Shown piece by piece: positions 32,113 through 40,223 of a stretch of DNA of 64,000 nucleotides. The number at the start of each line of letters is the position of its first letter. Positions within the stretch are counted from its first letter, which is position 1. Origin of the DNA: Clostridia bacterium. GTDB taxonomy: Bacteria; Bacillota; Clostridia; Christensenellales; Aristaeellaceae. The position numbers and the translations under genes are program-made. The DNA lies in NCBI GenBank assembly GCA_017469265.1, contig JAFUGS010000093.1, positions 1 through 64,000 of the forward strand. The letters run 5' to 3'. Under the pieces are notes generated by a model. That model did no database searches. It was not told where the DNA came from and was given only the letters and a program-made list of their open reading frames with translations.

Positions 32113-34353
32113 TCAGAAACCGGAGACCGTGAAGCTGATGCTGATGCTCTCCCCCGCGCCGGGCACCGTGTACCCGAAGGGCTCGGCGGACTGGTTATAG
32201 CTGTCCAGCACCACGATACGGGCATACTCGCCCTCCAGATCCACGGAGGTGAAATCCTGGGTGGCGGCGCCGCCGATCTTGGTCTTCACATTGTCCAGCG
32301 TCAGATAGCCGTCCTTGACCAGCTTGCTGGGAATATCCGTGGAAACAAACAGCAGGTTGAAGGCCTGGGTGGTGCCAAAGCCCATCTCCCCGGTGGTCAG
32401 GCTCACGGTGTATTCCCCGTCCGCCTTGATCTCCGCGTCCGCGAAGCTGCCGCCGTAATCCACGGCGTTGTTGTCGGTATCCCACCCGGTCAGCCGGTAG
32501 AAGAAGGGATTCGCCTCGTCATTCATGCCGTAGGCGTCGTTCCACGCGTTCCGGAAGACGTAGGTATCCTTGCCCTGCACGGCGATATAGGCATGGAAGC
32601 CCGCTTCCTTCAGGGCCTTCGCCTCATCCTCGCTCATGGCCTCCTCGGCGGGAGCCGCCGCGGGCTGCCCCTTGATGTAGCTGAAGGTCACCGTCACCTT
32701 GGTGACGCCGGTAAAGGCATCCTTGTTCACGATGATGGGAGAAGCGCCTTCCAGCCCTTCCTCGTTGCGCGCGTCGGCGGGCAGATTCGCCGCGTCGACC
32801 CATTCGTTGTACAGATTCTCCCGGGTCTCCTGGCCGTCATCCGCGTTGGTGTAGCCGATCCCGGTCAGCAGGTTCTCTTCCCCGTCGTTGACGGTCACCT
32901 TCGTCGCCTTGATGATGTATCCGGGGAAGGTCTTTTCGCCGTTCTTGATACCGATGGCGGTAAAGGCCAGTCCCTCCGCCGGCGTCGCGAATTCCAGACC
33001 CACGGTGTATTCACCGGCGCCGGTAATGGCCGCGCCGGTCACCTTCACGCTGCCGTCCTCGCTGTCCGCGGTGCCCCAGTTCTGCATCGCCCAGGCGCCG
33101 TCGGCGTACATGAGGTAGGCTGTCAGGGGCTGGAAGGTGAAGTCCACCTCCATGCTGCTCACGGAAGCGAAGGCTTCCTTATCCACGATCACGGGCGCCG
33201 CATCGGTCAGATCCTGATCCGCCCGGCGGGCATCCGCGGGCACGTCGGACACCCATTCGTTGTAAATGTTCATCCGGGTTTCCTTGCCGTCATCGGAGGA
33301 GGTGTATCCCTTCTTCAGTTCGACGGCTTCGCCGTTGATGCGGATCGCGGTAATTTCAATCGTGCCGCCCGGGAAGTCCTGCTCTCCCTTCTGGATGCCC
33401 AGGGCCGTAAAGGCCAGGCCTTCCGCCGGCGTCGCGAATTCCAGGCCCACCGTATAGGTTCCCGCGCCGTTCACCGCGGCCGGGGTCACCTTCACGCTGC
33501 CGTCCTCGCTGTCCGCGGTGCCCCAGTTCTGGACGGACCAGTCCGCGTTCGCGTACATGATATAGGCGTTGCTCTGGGCCGCAACCAGCGCGCGCTGCGT
33601 CTTCTCCAGCTGTCCCTGCAGGTCCGCGATCTGGCCTTCCAGCTCCGCCCGCGCGTTCTCAGCTTCTGTCTTCGCGGTTTCCAGCTCCGCCCTGGCGGTT
33701 TCCGCCGCCGTCAGAGCTTCCTGCGCCGTGGCCGTTTCCGCCTTGGCCGCGTCGATTTCCTTCTGCGCCGCCGCCTTGGCGTCCGTCACCTGCTTCTCCG
33801 TCTCCGTCCTGGCGGTTTCCGCCGCGGAGGCCGCGTCCGTCTGCAGCGCCGTCAGGGCTTCCTGCGCCGTGGCCGCTTCCGCCTTGGCCGCGTCAATTTC
33901 CTTCTGCGCCGCCGCCTTGGCGTCCGCCACCTGCTTCTCCGTTTCCGCCTTGGCCGCTTCCGCCGCGGCCGCCGCTTCCGTCTGCAGCGCCGTCAGGGCT
34001 TCCTGCGCCGTGGCCGCTTCCGCCTTGGCCGCGTCAATTTCCTTCTGCGCCGCCGCCTTGGCGTCCGCCACCTGCTTCTCCGTCTCCGCCTTGGCCGCTT
34101 CCGCCGCTTCCGCCAGCTTTGTCTCCAGCTCACCCTTCAGGGTTTCCACCTGGGCCGTCAGGCTTTCCACCTCGGCAGCCTTGGCTGCCGCGTCCGCCGC
34201 GGATTGCTCCAGCTCACCGGTTTTACCGGCCAGTTCCGCCTGCACGGTTTCGACCGTTTTCTGCAGGTTGCCCTTCTGTGTGCCAAACACACAGCTCAGG
34301 ATAATGGCGACAGCCGCCACGATCGCCAGCACGGGAGTCAATGCCTTTTTCAT
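32113..34353 (-). CDS. Exported coiled-coil protein with duplicated C-terminal domains
   Basis: A 746-residue protein of unknown function. Residues 1-25 are a signal peptide or anchor (A-I-V-A-A-V-A-I-I-L-S-C-V-F-G). Residues about 28-270 form a long Ala/Glu/Lys/Thr coiled coil built on three 47-residue repeats (each with T-E-K-Q-V-x-D-A-K-A-A-A-Q-K-E-I). Then come two closely similar domains of about 140 residues, each with N-W-G-T-A-D-S-E-D-G-S-V-K-V-T and G-L-E-F-A-T-P-A-E-G-L-A-F-T-A. A related but divergent third domain ends in I-S-F-T-V-S-G-F. The layout (stalk plus tandem beta domains) suggests a surface binder. The ATG follows AAGGAGG and the gene is monocistronic. Confidence 0.8.
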   Translation of the reverse strand: MKKALTPVLAIVAAVAIILSCVFGTQKGNLQKTVETVQAELAGKTGELEQSAADAAAKAAEVESLTAQVETLKGELETKLAEAAEAAKAETEKQVADAKAAAQKEIDAAKAEAATAQEALTALQTEAAAAAEAAKAETEKQVADAKAAAQKEIDAAKAEAATAQEALTALQTDAASAAETARTETEKQVTDAKAAAQKEIDAAKAETATAQEALTAAETARAELETAKTEAENARAELEGQIADLQGQLEKTQRALVAAQSNAYIMYANADWSVQNWGTADSEDGSVKVTPAAVNGAGTYTVGLEFATPAEGLAFTALGIQKGEQDFPGGTIEITAIRINGEAVELKKGYTSSDDGKETRMNIYNEWVSDVPADARRADQDLTDAAPVIVDKEAFASVSSMEVDFTFQPLTAYLMYADGAWAMQNWGTADSEDGSVKVTGAAITGAGEYTVGLEFATPAEGLAFTAIGIKNGEKTFPGYIIKATKVTVNDGEENLLTGIGYTNADDGQETRENLYNEWVDAANLPADARNEEGLEGASPIIVNKDAFTGVTKVTVTFSYIKGQPAAAPAEEAMSEDEAKALKEAGFHAYIAVQGKDTYVFRNAWNDAYGMNDEANPFFYRLTGWDTDNNAVDYGGSFADAEIKADGEYTVSLTTGEMGFGTTQAFNLLFVSTDIPSKLVKDGYLTLDNVKTKIGGAATQDFTSVDLEGEYARIVVLDSYNQSAEPFGYTVPGAGESISISFTVSGF
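33700..34122 (-). repeat. Three tandem 141-bp repeats in the coiled-coil coding region
   Basis: Units begin near 33700, 33841 and 33982 and each encodes 47 residues. The two upper units are almost identical in DNA, and the one starting near 33700 has drifted. Near-identity points to recent unequal crossing-over and possible length variation between strains. Confidence 0.85.
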
Positions 34354-34435
34354 AGTGTCCTCCTTGTTCTTTTTTCTTTTTTATCTGCCTCCGCTTCTCA
34401 GCGGGTAAGACCTGCTTTTCTGTTTCAATATTATG

Positions 34436-34464
34436 ATCCTATCCGATTCCGGTGCTTTTGTCAA
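34436..34464 (-). promoter_or_regulatory. Promoter of the coiled-coil repeat protein gene
   Basis: On the minus strand TTGACA, 17 bases, TAGGAT. It overlaps the region just downstream of the phosphohexomutase stop. Confidence 0.7.
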
Positions 34465-34540
34465 TCTTTTTTCCGGACGCGCCGCCATCCGGCGGCAGCG
34501 CCGCAGCTGTGGCTGCACGCCGGCGGAAAGCGCCCTTTCC

Positions 34541-36199
34541 TTATCCGCAGATCCCCCGCACAATCGGTTCCAGGGTCTTCAGCGCTTCCTGCGCGCCTTC
34601 CTGGCTCGTGCCTCTGCCAAAGAGATAGGCCTTCAGCTTTGGCTCGGTCCCCGAGGGACGGACAATAAACTTCTGCCCGTTCTCCAGCCGAAACTCCATC
34701 ACGTCGCTCCTGGGCAGGCCCGTCTCATCCCGCAGGTAGTCAATCCGGCGCGCCGTGTGCATGATTGGATCCGCGAAGGTGGCCAGGGGCTGGCGCAGCC
34801 CCTCCATGATCTGCGCCATCCGCTCCGCGCCGTCCTGTCCCTCGTACTGGAAGGTCAGGGTCTCCTGCGCGTAGTATCCGAATTCCTCCCGCAGCTCCGC
34901 CAGCCGGTCCAGCATGGTCTTGCCTTCCGCCTTCAGGTTGGCCGCCATCTCGCACAGCAGCAGCGCGGCGTTCACCGCGTCCTTGTCCCGCACAAAGGTA
35001 CCGGACAGATAGCCGTAGCTTTCCTCGAAGCCAAAGAGGAAACGGTCCGTCTGCCCCGCCTCATCCAGGAAATGCACCTGCTCACAGATGAATTTGAACC
35101 CGGTCAGCACGTTTCTCAGCTCAACGCCCCGCTTTTCACAAAGAGCCTCCGCCATATTGGTGGAAACAATGGTCTTCACGGCCACCGGCGGCAGGCCGTC
35201 CTTCCGCGCCTTCTCCCGCGTCAGATAGTCCAGCATCAGCACGCCCATGTCGTTCCCGCTGATCAGCTCCACCTCGTTCCCCACCCGGACACCCGCGCCC
35301 ATGCGGTCCGAATCCGGATCCGTGGCAAAGCAGAAATCCGCCCCGGTTTCCACGCATTTCCGGATGGCCAGGGTCATGGCCTCCCGGATTTCCGGATTCG
35401 GATACGGGCAGGTGGGAAAACGCCCGTCCGGCAGCTCCTGCTCGGCCACCACGTCCACCTGAATATTTCCCATCCGGCGCAGGATCTCCCGCACCGGCAC
35501 GTTCCCCGCCCCGTTCAGCGGGGAGTAAACCACATGCAGCGGCGTATCGCAGGGGTGCACCCGCAGGGTCAGGATGGCCTGATAGTACGCCTCGATCGTT
35601 TCCTCCGTGATATAGGAGATGGTTCCCTCCCGAAGGCCCTTTTCAAAATCCGGCAGCGCGTCCGCCAGCGCGGGCTGCTGTCCGATATAGCCGGTAATCC
35701 GGTCCGCCGTCTCCAGGGTGATCTGGCATCCGTCATCCCCGTAAACCTTGTATCCGTTGAATTTTGCCGGATTATGGCTGGCCGTGACCATGACGCCCGC
35801 GCTGCAGCGCAGGTGGCGGACCGCGAAGCTCAGCATCGGGGTGGGCTGCAGTTTGGGATACAGCCAGACCCGAACCCCCATCTCCGCCAGCGCCGCGGCG
35901 GTCAGCTCCACAACATCCCGGCTGTGGATCCGGCTGTCACAGCTCAGCGCGCAGGAAGGCTCCGCGTAGTTTTCCTTCAGATAGGTTCCCAGGCCCCTTG
36001 TCGCCCGGAGCACCGTGAAAACATTCATCCGGTTGCTCCCCGCGCCCAGCACGCCCCGGAGCCCGCCGGTCCCAAAAGCCAGCTCCCGGTAAAAGCTGTC
36101 ATTCTTTCCGGCCTCATCCATGTTCCGAAGGTTCTGCAGCAGTTCCTCCGGCATGGCCGGGCAGGACAGCCAGGCCTGGTATTGCTGTTCCACGTTCAT
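34541..36199 (-). CDS. Phospho-sugar mutase (phosphoglucomutase/phosphomannomutase type)
   Basis: Interconverts hexose 1- and 6-phosphates in the cytoplasm, linking glycogen breakdown to glycolysis. It has 552 residues from the ATG at 36199 (after GGAGGA), the size of the Firmicutes PgcA group. Active-site loops are in order: phosphoserine loop T-A-S-H-N-P, metal loop D-P-D-S-D-R, sugar loop G-F-E-E-S-Y-G and phosphate loop R-P-S-G-T-E-P-K. All are intact. It pairs in function with the glgP and malQ genes in this window but is in a separate transcription unit. Confidence 0.95.
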   Translation of the reverse strand: MNVEQQYQAWLSCPAMPEELLQNLRNMDEAGKNDSFYRELAFGTGGLRGVLGAGSNRMNVFTVLRATRGLGTYLKENYAEPSCALSCDSRIHSRDVVELTAAALAEMGVRVWLYPKLQPTPMLSFAVRHLRCSAGVMVTASHNPAKFNGYKVYGDDGCQITLETADRITGYIGQQPALADALPDFEKGLREGTISYITEETIEAYYQAILTLRVHPCDTPLHVVYSPLNGAGNVPVREILRRMGNIQVDVVAEQELPDGRFPTCPYPNPEIREAMTLAIRKCVETGADFCFATDPDSDRMGAGVRVGNEVELISGNDMGVLMLDYLTREKARKDGLPPVAVKTIVSTNMAEALCEKRGVELRNVLTGFKFICEQVHFLDEAGQTDRFLFGFEESYGYLSGTFVRDKDAVNAALLLCEMAANLKAEGKTMLDRLAELREEFGYYAQETLTFQYEGQDGAERMAQIMEGLRQPLATFADPIMHTARRIDYLRDETGLPRSDVMEFRLENGQKFIVRPSGTEPKLKAYLFGRGTSQEGAQEALKTLEPIVRGICG

Positions 36200-36265
36200 C
36201 GATGATTCCTCCTCCATATTGTATTCTGCATGGTGACAGATCCGTCAGGGAAAGCCCGCGAAAAG

Positions 36266-36286
36266 AAAAAAAGCGCGTCCCGCGCA
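36266..36286 (-). terminator. Intrinsic terminator of the 174-residue unknown gene
   Basis: On the minus strand a stem GCGCG / CGCGC with loop GGA, followed by TTTTTTT. Confidence 0.7.
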
Positions 36287-36309
36287 CTGAAATCCTCCGC
36301 CGCCGCGGT

Positions 36310-36834
36310 TTACACAACGCGCTGCGCGGCGGAGGTATGTACCTGATTTTTCCGGAAAGGATGAATCTGATCCGTCCAGGTGAACCCGTCCAGGGACAGG
36401 TTGATGCCGTATTCCACCATGACATTGCAGATGTCCTCAAACAGTACATACAGATGCCTGGCGAAGAAGCCGCCGGGGCTCCCGCAGGGCTCGCAGAGCA
36501 GCTCGTTCATCCCCCAGATGCGGATCGGGTCATACCCGTCGAAGGCCATGAAGGAAGCGAACGCGCTCTCCCCCGACCCCCGCAGATCGCAGGGCGTGGA
36601 GGGCAGCCAGCTGGAGGCGTTCCGCAGCAGCCCGTAAAAGCACTGCAGCACACGACCGGGCAGGGAGAAGCAAACCTCATCCAGGAACGCGCCCAGCGCG
36701 TCATAGGTAGAGAAGGAAAGAATCCCGTTTTCGTACAGCGTGACGCAGAAACCTCCGTCCACAGGCTGCGTGTCCCGGGCCAGCGGGCGGAATTTATACT
36801 GAAAAACAGGCTTGTGCCCATATCCGGCGATCAA
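36310..36834 (-). CDS. Unknown 174-residue protein
   Basis: Not recognised. The start is taken as the TTG at 36834, 9 bases after GAGAGGGGG. The upstream GTG at 36867 would lie ahead of the predicted transcription start. It is a soluble-looking alpha/beta protein with no signal peptide. Visible features are an aromatic-rich N terminus (G-Y-G-H-K-P-V-F-Q-Y-K-F-R-P-L), C-V-T-L-Y-E-N-G-I-L-S-F-S-T-Y, a mid region with Cys and Trp (G-M-N-E-L-L-C-E-P-C-G) and a basic C terminus. It has its own promoter and terminator, which supports it being a real gene. Confidence 0.65.
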   Translation of the reverse strand: MIAGYGHKPVFQYKFRPLARDTQPVDGGFCVTLYENGILSFSTYDALGAFLDEVCFSLPGRVLQCFYGLLRNASSWLPSTPCDLRGSGESAFASFMAFDGYDPIRIWGMNELLCEPCGSPGGFFARHLYVLFEDICNVMVEYGINLSLDGFTWTDQIHPFRKNQVHTSAAQRVV

Positions 36835-36870
36835 ACCATTCCGCCCCCTCTCATTTCTGATTCTCACGAA

Positions 36871-36899
36871 ATAATAGCTTAGATTGTGAATAACGTCAA
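36871..36899 (-). promoter_or_regulatory. Promoter of the 174-residue unknown gene
   Basis: On the minus strand TTGACG, 17 bases, TATTAT. The start is predicted near 36864, which excludes the GTG at 36867. Confidence 0.7.
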
Positions 36900-36958
36900 G
36901 GGCATAACACTACATGTTGTGGTCAAAAGTTTGAACTTTTTGTAACAATTGTAATAAA

Positions 36959-37001
36959 GAAAGAATCTCCCCGCATTCTTTGGTGGACAGGAGATTCTTT
37001 C
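36959..37001 (-). other. 12-bp inverted repeat, possible terminator
   Basis: Perfect arms GAAAGAATCTCC and GGAGATTCTTTC with a 19-base loop. On the minus strand it is followed by TTCTTTATT, so it may end the phosphonopyruvate decarboxylase transcript about 110 bases after the stop. The stretch 36900-37109 holds nothing else that I can see. Confidence 0.45.
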
Positions 37002-37109
37002 ATCCCATATTTTGATGATTTGTTTCCGGTTTATTACCGTTTTACGCCGCAAAACTGTTCTTTTTGTGTTTTTTTCTCTGTCTGTTTTTTCGGCTGACAG
37101 GAAAAGGGT

Positions 37110-38240
37110 TTATTTCCGCAGGAAGGCCATCAGCGCGTCCCGGTTTTCCACGGGCGTCGTGGTGGGCCGTCCCAGGTCGCTCCGGGCCCCGCAGGCGCAC
37201 CGGACCTCCAGCATCACCGGCCCGCGGGCCGCCCCGCAGGCGGTCAGCCGCGCTTCCAGCGTTTCCGGGCTGTCCGCCGACGCCGCCAGCGCGTATCCGG
37301 CCGCGCGGGCCAGCTCCGTCCAGTTCATTTTCCGGTCACAGACCGGCATGCCGCCCACGGTTTCATGCGCCGCGTTGTTGATGATCACATGGATCAGGTT
37401 TTCCGGCCGCCGTTCCGCCAGGATGGGCATGGCCCCCAGGTGCATCAGCGCCGCGCCGTCCCCGTCCAGGCACCATACTCTTCGCTCCGGGTGCTCCAGC
37501 GCGATCTTCAGCGCGATCATGGACGCGTGCCCCATGCTGCCCACGGTCAGAAAATCCCGCGCGTGACCCTGGCCCAGCTTCTCCCGGATTTCAAAAACCT
37601 CCCGGCTCAGCTTGCCCGTCGTGCACACGAAAACGTCCTTCTCCCCGCCGCCGCGCAGAATCCGTTCCACCGTCTCCTCCCGGGTCATCCGGTATCCATT
37701 GCCGTAATCGGGCTTTTCGTCCGTGACCAGGGCGCCTTTCCGCACCACCAGCGCGGCGCAGCGGTTTTCCGCCAGCGCGGCCCGCAGGGCGGAAAAATCC
37801 GCCTGGAATTCCGCCTCCGTCGTCTCCCGGCTCAGGACGCGGTACGGGATGCCCATCAGCTCCAGCTGGCCCAGGGTCATGGCGCCCTGCTTGACATGCT
37901 GGGGCTCATCCTTCACCCCCGGCTCCCCCCGCCAGCCGATCACCAGCAGGCAGGGAATCCCATATACCTCCGGATCCAGCAGCGAAGCCAGGGGATTTAC
38001 CGCGTTGCCCAGGCCGCTGTTCTGCATATAGCACAGGGCCGGCCGGCCCGTGGCCAGAAAATGGCCCGCGCACAGCGCCATGGCGCCGCCCTCGTTGTGC
38101 GCCACCAGATGCGCCGGATTTCCGGCGCCGTATCGGGCGTAAAGCTCGTCGCACAGGCCCTTCAGCTGGCTGTCCGGCACGCCGGTGAAAAAGTCAATGC
38201 CCGCCTCCGCGCAGGCGTCCAGCAGCATTTTCGCACGCAT
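37110..38240 (-). CDS. Phosphonopyruvate decarboxylase-type thiamine enzyme
   Basis: Decarboxylates 3-phosphonopyruvate to phosphonoacetaldehyde in phosphonate synthesis; sulfopyruvate decarboxylase is a close relative. It has 376 residues, typical length. The N-terminal pyrimidine domain carries the catalytic Glu in A-H-N-E-G-G-A-M-A-L. The C-terminal thiamine diphosphate motif runs G-D-G-A-A-L-M-H-L-G ... I-I-N-N, followed by A-H-E-T-V-G-G-M-P, which is typical of this enzyme. It starts at the ATG at 38240 after AAAGGA. Unusually there is no PEP mutase gene beside it; it stands alone. The substrate is therefore uncertain. Confidence 0.85.
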   Translation of the reverse strand: MRAKMLLDACAEAGIDFFTGVPDSQLKGLCDELYARYGAGNPAHLVAHNEGGAMALCAGHFLATGRPALCYMQNSGLGNAVNPLASLLDPEVYGIPCLLVIGWRGEPGVKDEPQHVKQGAMTLGQLELMGIPYRVLSRETTEAEFQADFSALRAALAENRCAALVVRKGALVTDEKPDYGNGYRMTREETVERILRGGGEKDVFVCTTGKLSREVFEIREKLGQGHARDFLTVGSMGHASMIALKIALEHPERRVWCLDGDGAALMHLGAMPILAERRPENLIHVIINNAAHETVGGMPVCDRKMNWTELARAAGYALAASADSPETLEARLTACGAARGPVMLEVRCACGARSDLGRPTTTPVENRDALMAFLRK

Positions 38241-38331
38241 GCATCCATCATCCTTTCCCGTTCGCGGCGGTCTCCGCCGGGTATGTCCCCGGAAGCGTCC
38301 GTCCCGCCGCCCGGAAGCTTCATACCGTCCT

Positions 38332-38360
38332 ATGGTATCACAGGTTTTTCACGGAAACAA
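38332..38360 (-). promoter_or_regulatory. Promoter of the phosphonopyruvate decarboxylase-type gene
   Basis: On the minus strand TTGTTT, 17 bases, TACCAT. Moderate match only. Confidence 0.45.
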
Positions 38361-38443
38361 TATGCCACCCCGCGGCAGGCAGGATTTTGGACCCTGTTTG
38401 TGGTATTATGAAAAGGAAAGCCGATAAGCAGGAGGGCAGCGGA

Positions 38444-39448
38444 ATGACCATTCGGGAAAGGACGGAAGCCAACGAGCAGCTGCTGCTCGCTCCCCAGGCC
38501 GCGAAGGCGGCGGAAAGCAGAGGCCGCGTCAGGCCGATCCCTCCCTGCGAAATCCGGACGGATTTTCAGCGGGACCGGGACCGGGTCATTCACTGCAAGG
38601 CCTTCCGGCGGCTTAAGTTTAAAACCCAGGTTTTTCTTTCCCCGGAAGGGGACCATTACCGCACCCGTCTGACCCACACCCTGGAGGTGGCCCAGGTCGC
38701 CCGGACCATCGCCCGGGCCCTGCGGCTGAATGAGGACCTGACCGAAGCCATCGCCCTCGGGCATGACCTGGGCCACACGCCCTACGGGCATATCGGGGAG
38801 CGGACGCTGAACGATCTGCTGCCCGGCGGCTTCCGGCACAACGAGCAGAGCCTGCGCGTGGTTGAACAGCTGGAAAACGATGGCGCCGGGCTGAATCTGA
38901 CCTGGGAGGTGCGGGACGGCATCCTGCATCATTCCGGCGCCGGTTTTCCCGCCACCCTGGAGGGGGAATGTGTCCGGAAGGCGGATCGGATCGCCTACCT
39001 GAATCATGATTTGGACGATGCCCTGCGGGCCGGGGTGCTGAAGGATTTCGAGCTGCCGGCGGACTGCCTGCGCGTGCTGGGAAGCACCCACAGCCGTCGG
39101 ATTGACACCATGATCCGGGATATTGTGGATCACAGCGAGGGGCAGCCCCATCTGGCCATGAGCTCCCAGGTGGAAAGCGCCATGGACGGCCTCCGGGAAT
39201 TCATGTTCGAGAAGGTGTACCGGGACGGCTGGCGGGATCCGGAGGAGCGGCGCTGCGATTACATTATCCGGGCGATGTTCAGCTATTTCTGCGACCATCC
39301 GGGGGAAATGCCGGAGGAATATATCATGATCACCTACCGGGACGGGCTGGAGCGCGGGGTCGCGGATTTTCTTTCCGGCATGACGGACCGCTATGCCACC
39401 CGGAAATTCAAAGAGCTGTTTGTCCCCTCTTCCTTCCAGGCTTTCTGA
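38444..39448 (+). CDS. dgt: dGTP triphosphohydrolase-like HD protein
   Basis: Hydrolyses dGTP (or other dNTPs) to the nucleoside and triphosphate, tuning the DNA precursor pool. It has 334 residues, the short form common in Firmicutes. The start is the ATG at 38444, 7 bases after AGGAGGG; upstream ATG codons lack a site. HD motifs: R-L-T-H-T-L-E-V-A-Q-V-A (first His), A-L-G-H-D-L-G-H-T-P-Y-G-H (His-Asp pair) and a third region I-A-Y-L-N-H-D-L-D-D-A with the last Asp. It is next to the dnaG-rpoD-trmK operon, as in many Firmicutes, but here it is convergent with it. Confidence 0.93.
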   Translation: MTIRERTEANEQLLLAPQAAKAAESRGRVRPIPPCEIRTDFQRDRDRVIHCKAFRRLKFKTQVFLSPEGDHYRTRLTHTLEVAQVARTIARALRLNEDLTEAIALGHDLGHTPYGHIGERTLNDLLPGGFRHNEQSLRVVEQLENDGAGLNLTWEVRDGILHHSGAGFPATLEGECVRKADRIAYLNHDLDDALRAGVLKDFELPADCLRVLGSTHSRRIDTMIRDIVDHSEGQPHLAMSSQVESAMDGLREFMFEKVYRDGWRDPEERRCDYIIRAMFSYFCDHPGEMPEEYIMITYRDGLERGVADFLSGMTDRYATRKFKELFVPSSFQAF

Positions 39449-39488
39449 GCCGGGAAGCGGTCCCGCGCGAAGCCGATGCCGGGGCATC

Positions 39489-39527
39489 AAAAAAGAGCCT
39501 GCCTTCCGTGACGGCATGGCTCTTTTT
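39489..39527. terminator. Bidirectional terminator between dgt and trmK
   Basis: Stem GAGCC-TGCC / GGCA-GGCTC, flanked by six A on the left and five T on the right, between convergent genes. Confidence 0.85.
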
Positions 39528-39535
39528 GATTTTCT

Positions 39536-40222
39536 TCAGTCCGCCCCCAGGGCCGCGAGCCGCTCCCGGTAGAAGGCCATATCTTCCTCCGTCCGGGATC
39601 GCAGCCCGTCATCGGGCAGCGTGGCGCCCCGCAGGCCCTCAGCCCTGCGCGCAAGCACGGCCAGCTGGTGCCGCAGGTATGCCGGTAGCGCCGGGCTGTC
39701 CGTTTCGAAAAGGGGCTTCCCGAGGCGGATCTCTCTTTCGGTCAGCCGCTCCGCCCCCGGCGCGGCCTTCAGCATCAGGTAAAACCGCCCGGCTGAGAAG
39801 CAGGGGGTTTCGCTGATCAGGCGGTATCCGATTCCCTGTACGGCCTCCCGCACCTCCGGCAGATCGGTATGGGCCGACAGGAGCAGGTTCGCGCCCCGCA
39901 GATGGTCCCTTCCCGCTTCCAGGATGGCGCGGATGGTCTTGCCGCCCATCCCCAGGACGGAGATCATTCCGCAGGCCTCGTCCACCGGCGCCAGGCCGTC
40001 CCCCTGCCGCAGCGAAACGGCATCCGTCAGCCCCGCCCGGATCAGGTTGTCCCTCGCGTTCTGAATCGCGCCGCCGCTGATGTCCGTCAGGATCATCCGG
40101 CGGCATTTTCCCGCCCGCAGCAGCGCGATGGGCAGGTGCGCGTGATCCGTCCCGATGTCCGCGGCCAGCCCGCAGGAATCGTACAGGGTAAAAGCCAGGC
40201 TCAGCCTTTCATCCAGCCGCAT
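39536..40222 (-). CDS. trmK: tRNA (adenine(22)-N1)-methyltransferase
   Basis: Methylates N1 of A22 in the D-loop of tRNAs using SAM. It has 228 residues, the family length. The Rossmann SAM motif is A-D-I-G-T-D-H-A-H-L-P near 21-31, followed by D-I-S-G-G-A-I-Q-N-A and M-I-S-V-L-G-M-G-G-K-T-I. The C-terminal part is a charged coiled region. It starts 1 base after the rpoD stop with a poor ribosome site of its own, so translation is probably coupled to rpoD. The rpoD-trmK order is standard in Firmicutes. Confidence 0.94.
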   Translation of the reverse strand: MRLDERLSLAFTLYDSCGLAADIGTDHAHLPIALLRAGKCRRMILTDISGGAIQNARDNLIRAGLTDAVSLRQGDGLAPVDEACGMISVLGMGGKTIRAILEAGRDHLRGANLLLSAHTDLPEVREAVQGIGYRLISETPCFSAGRFYLMLKAAPGAERLTEREIRLGKPLFETDSPALPAYLRHQLAVLARRAEGLRGATLPDDGLRSRTEEDMAFYRERLAALGAD

Positions 40223-40223
40223 C

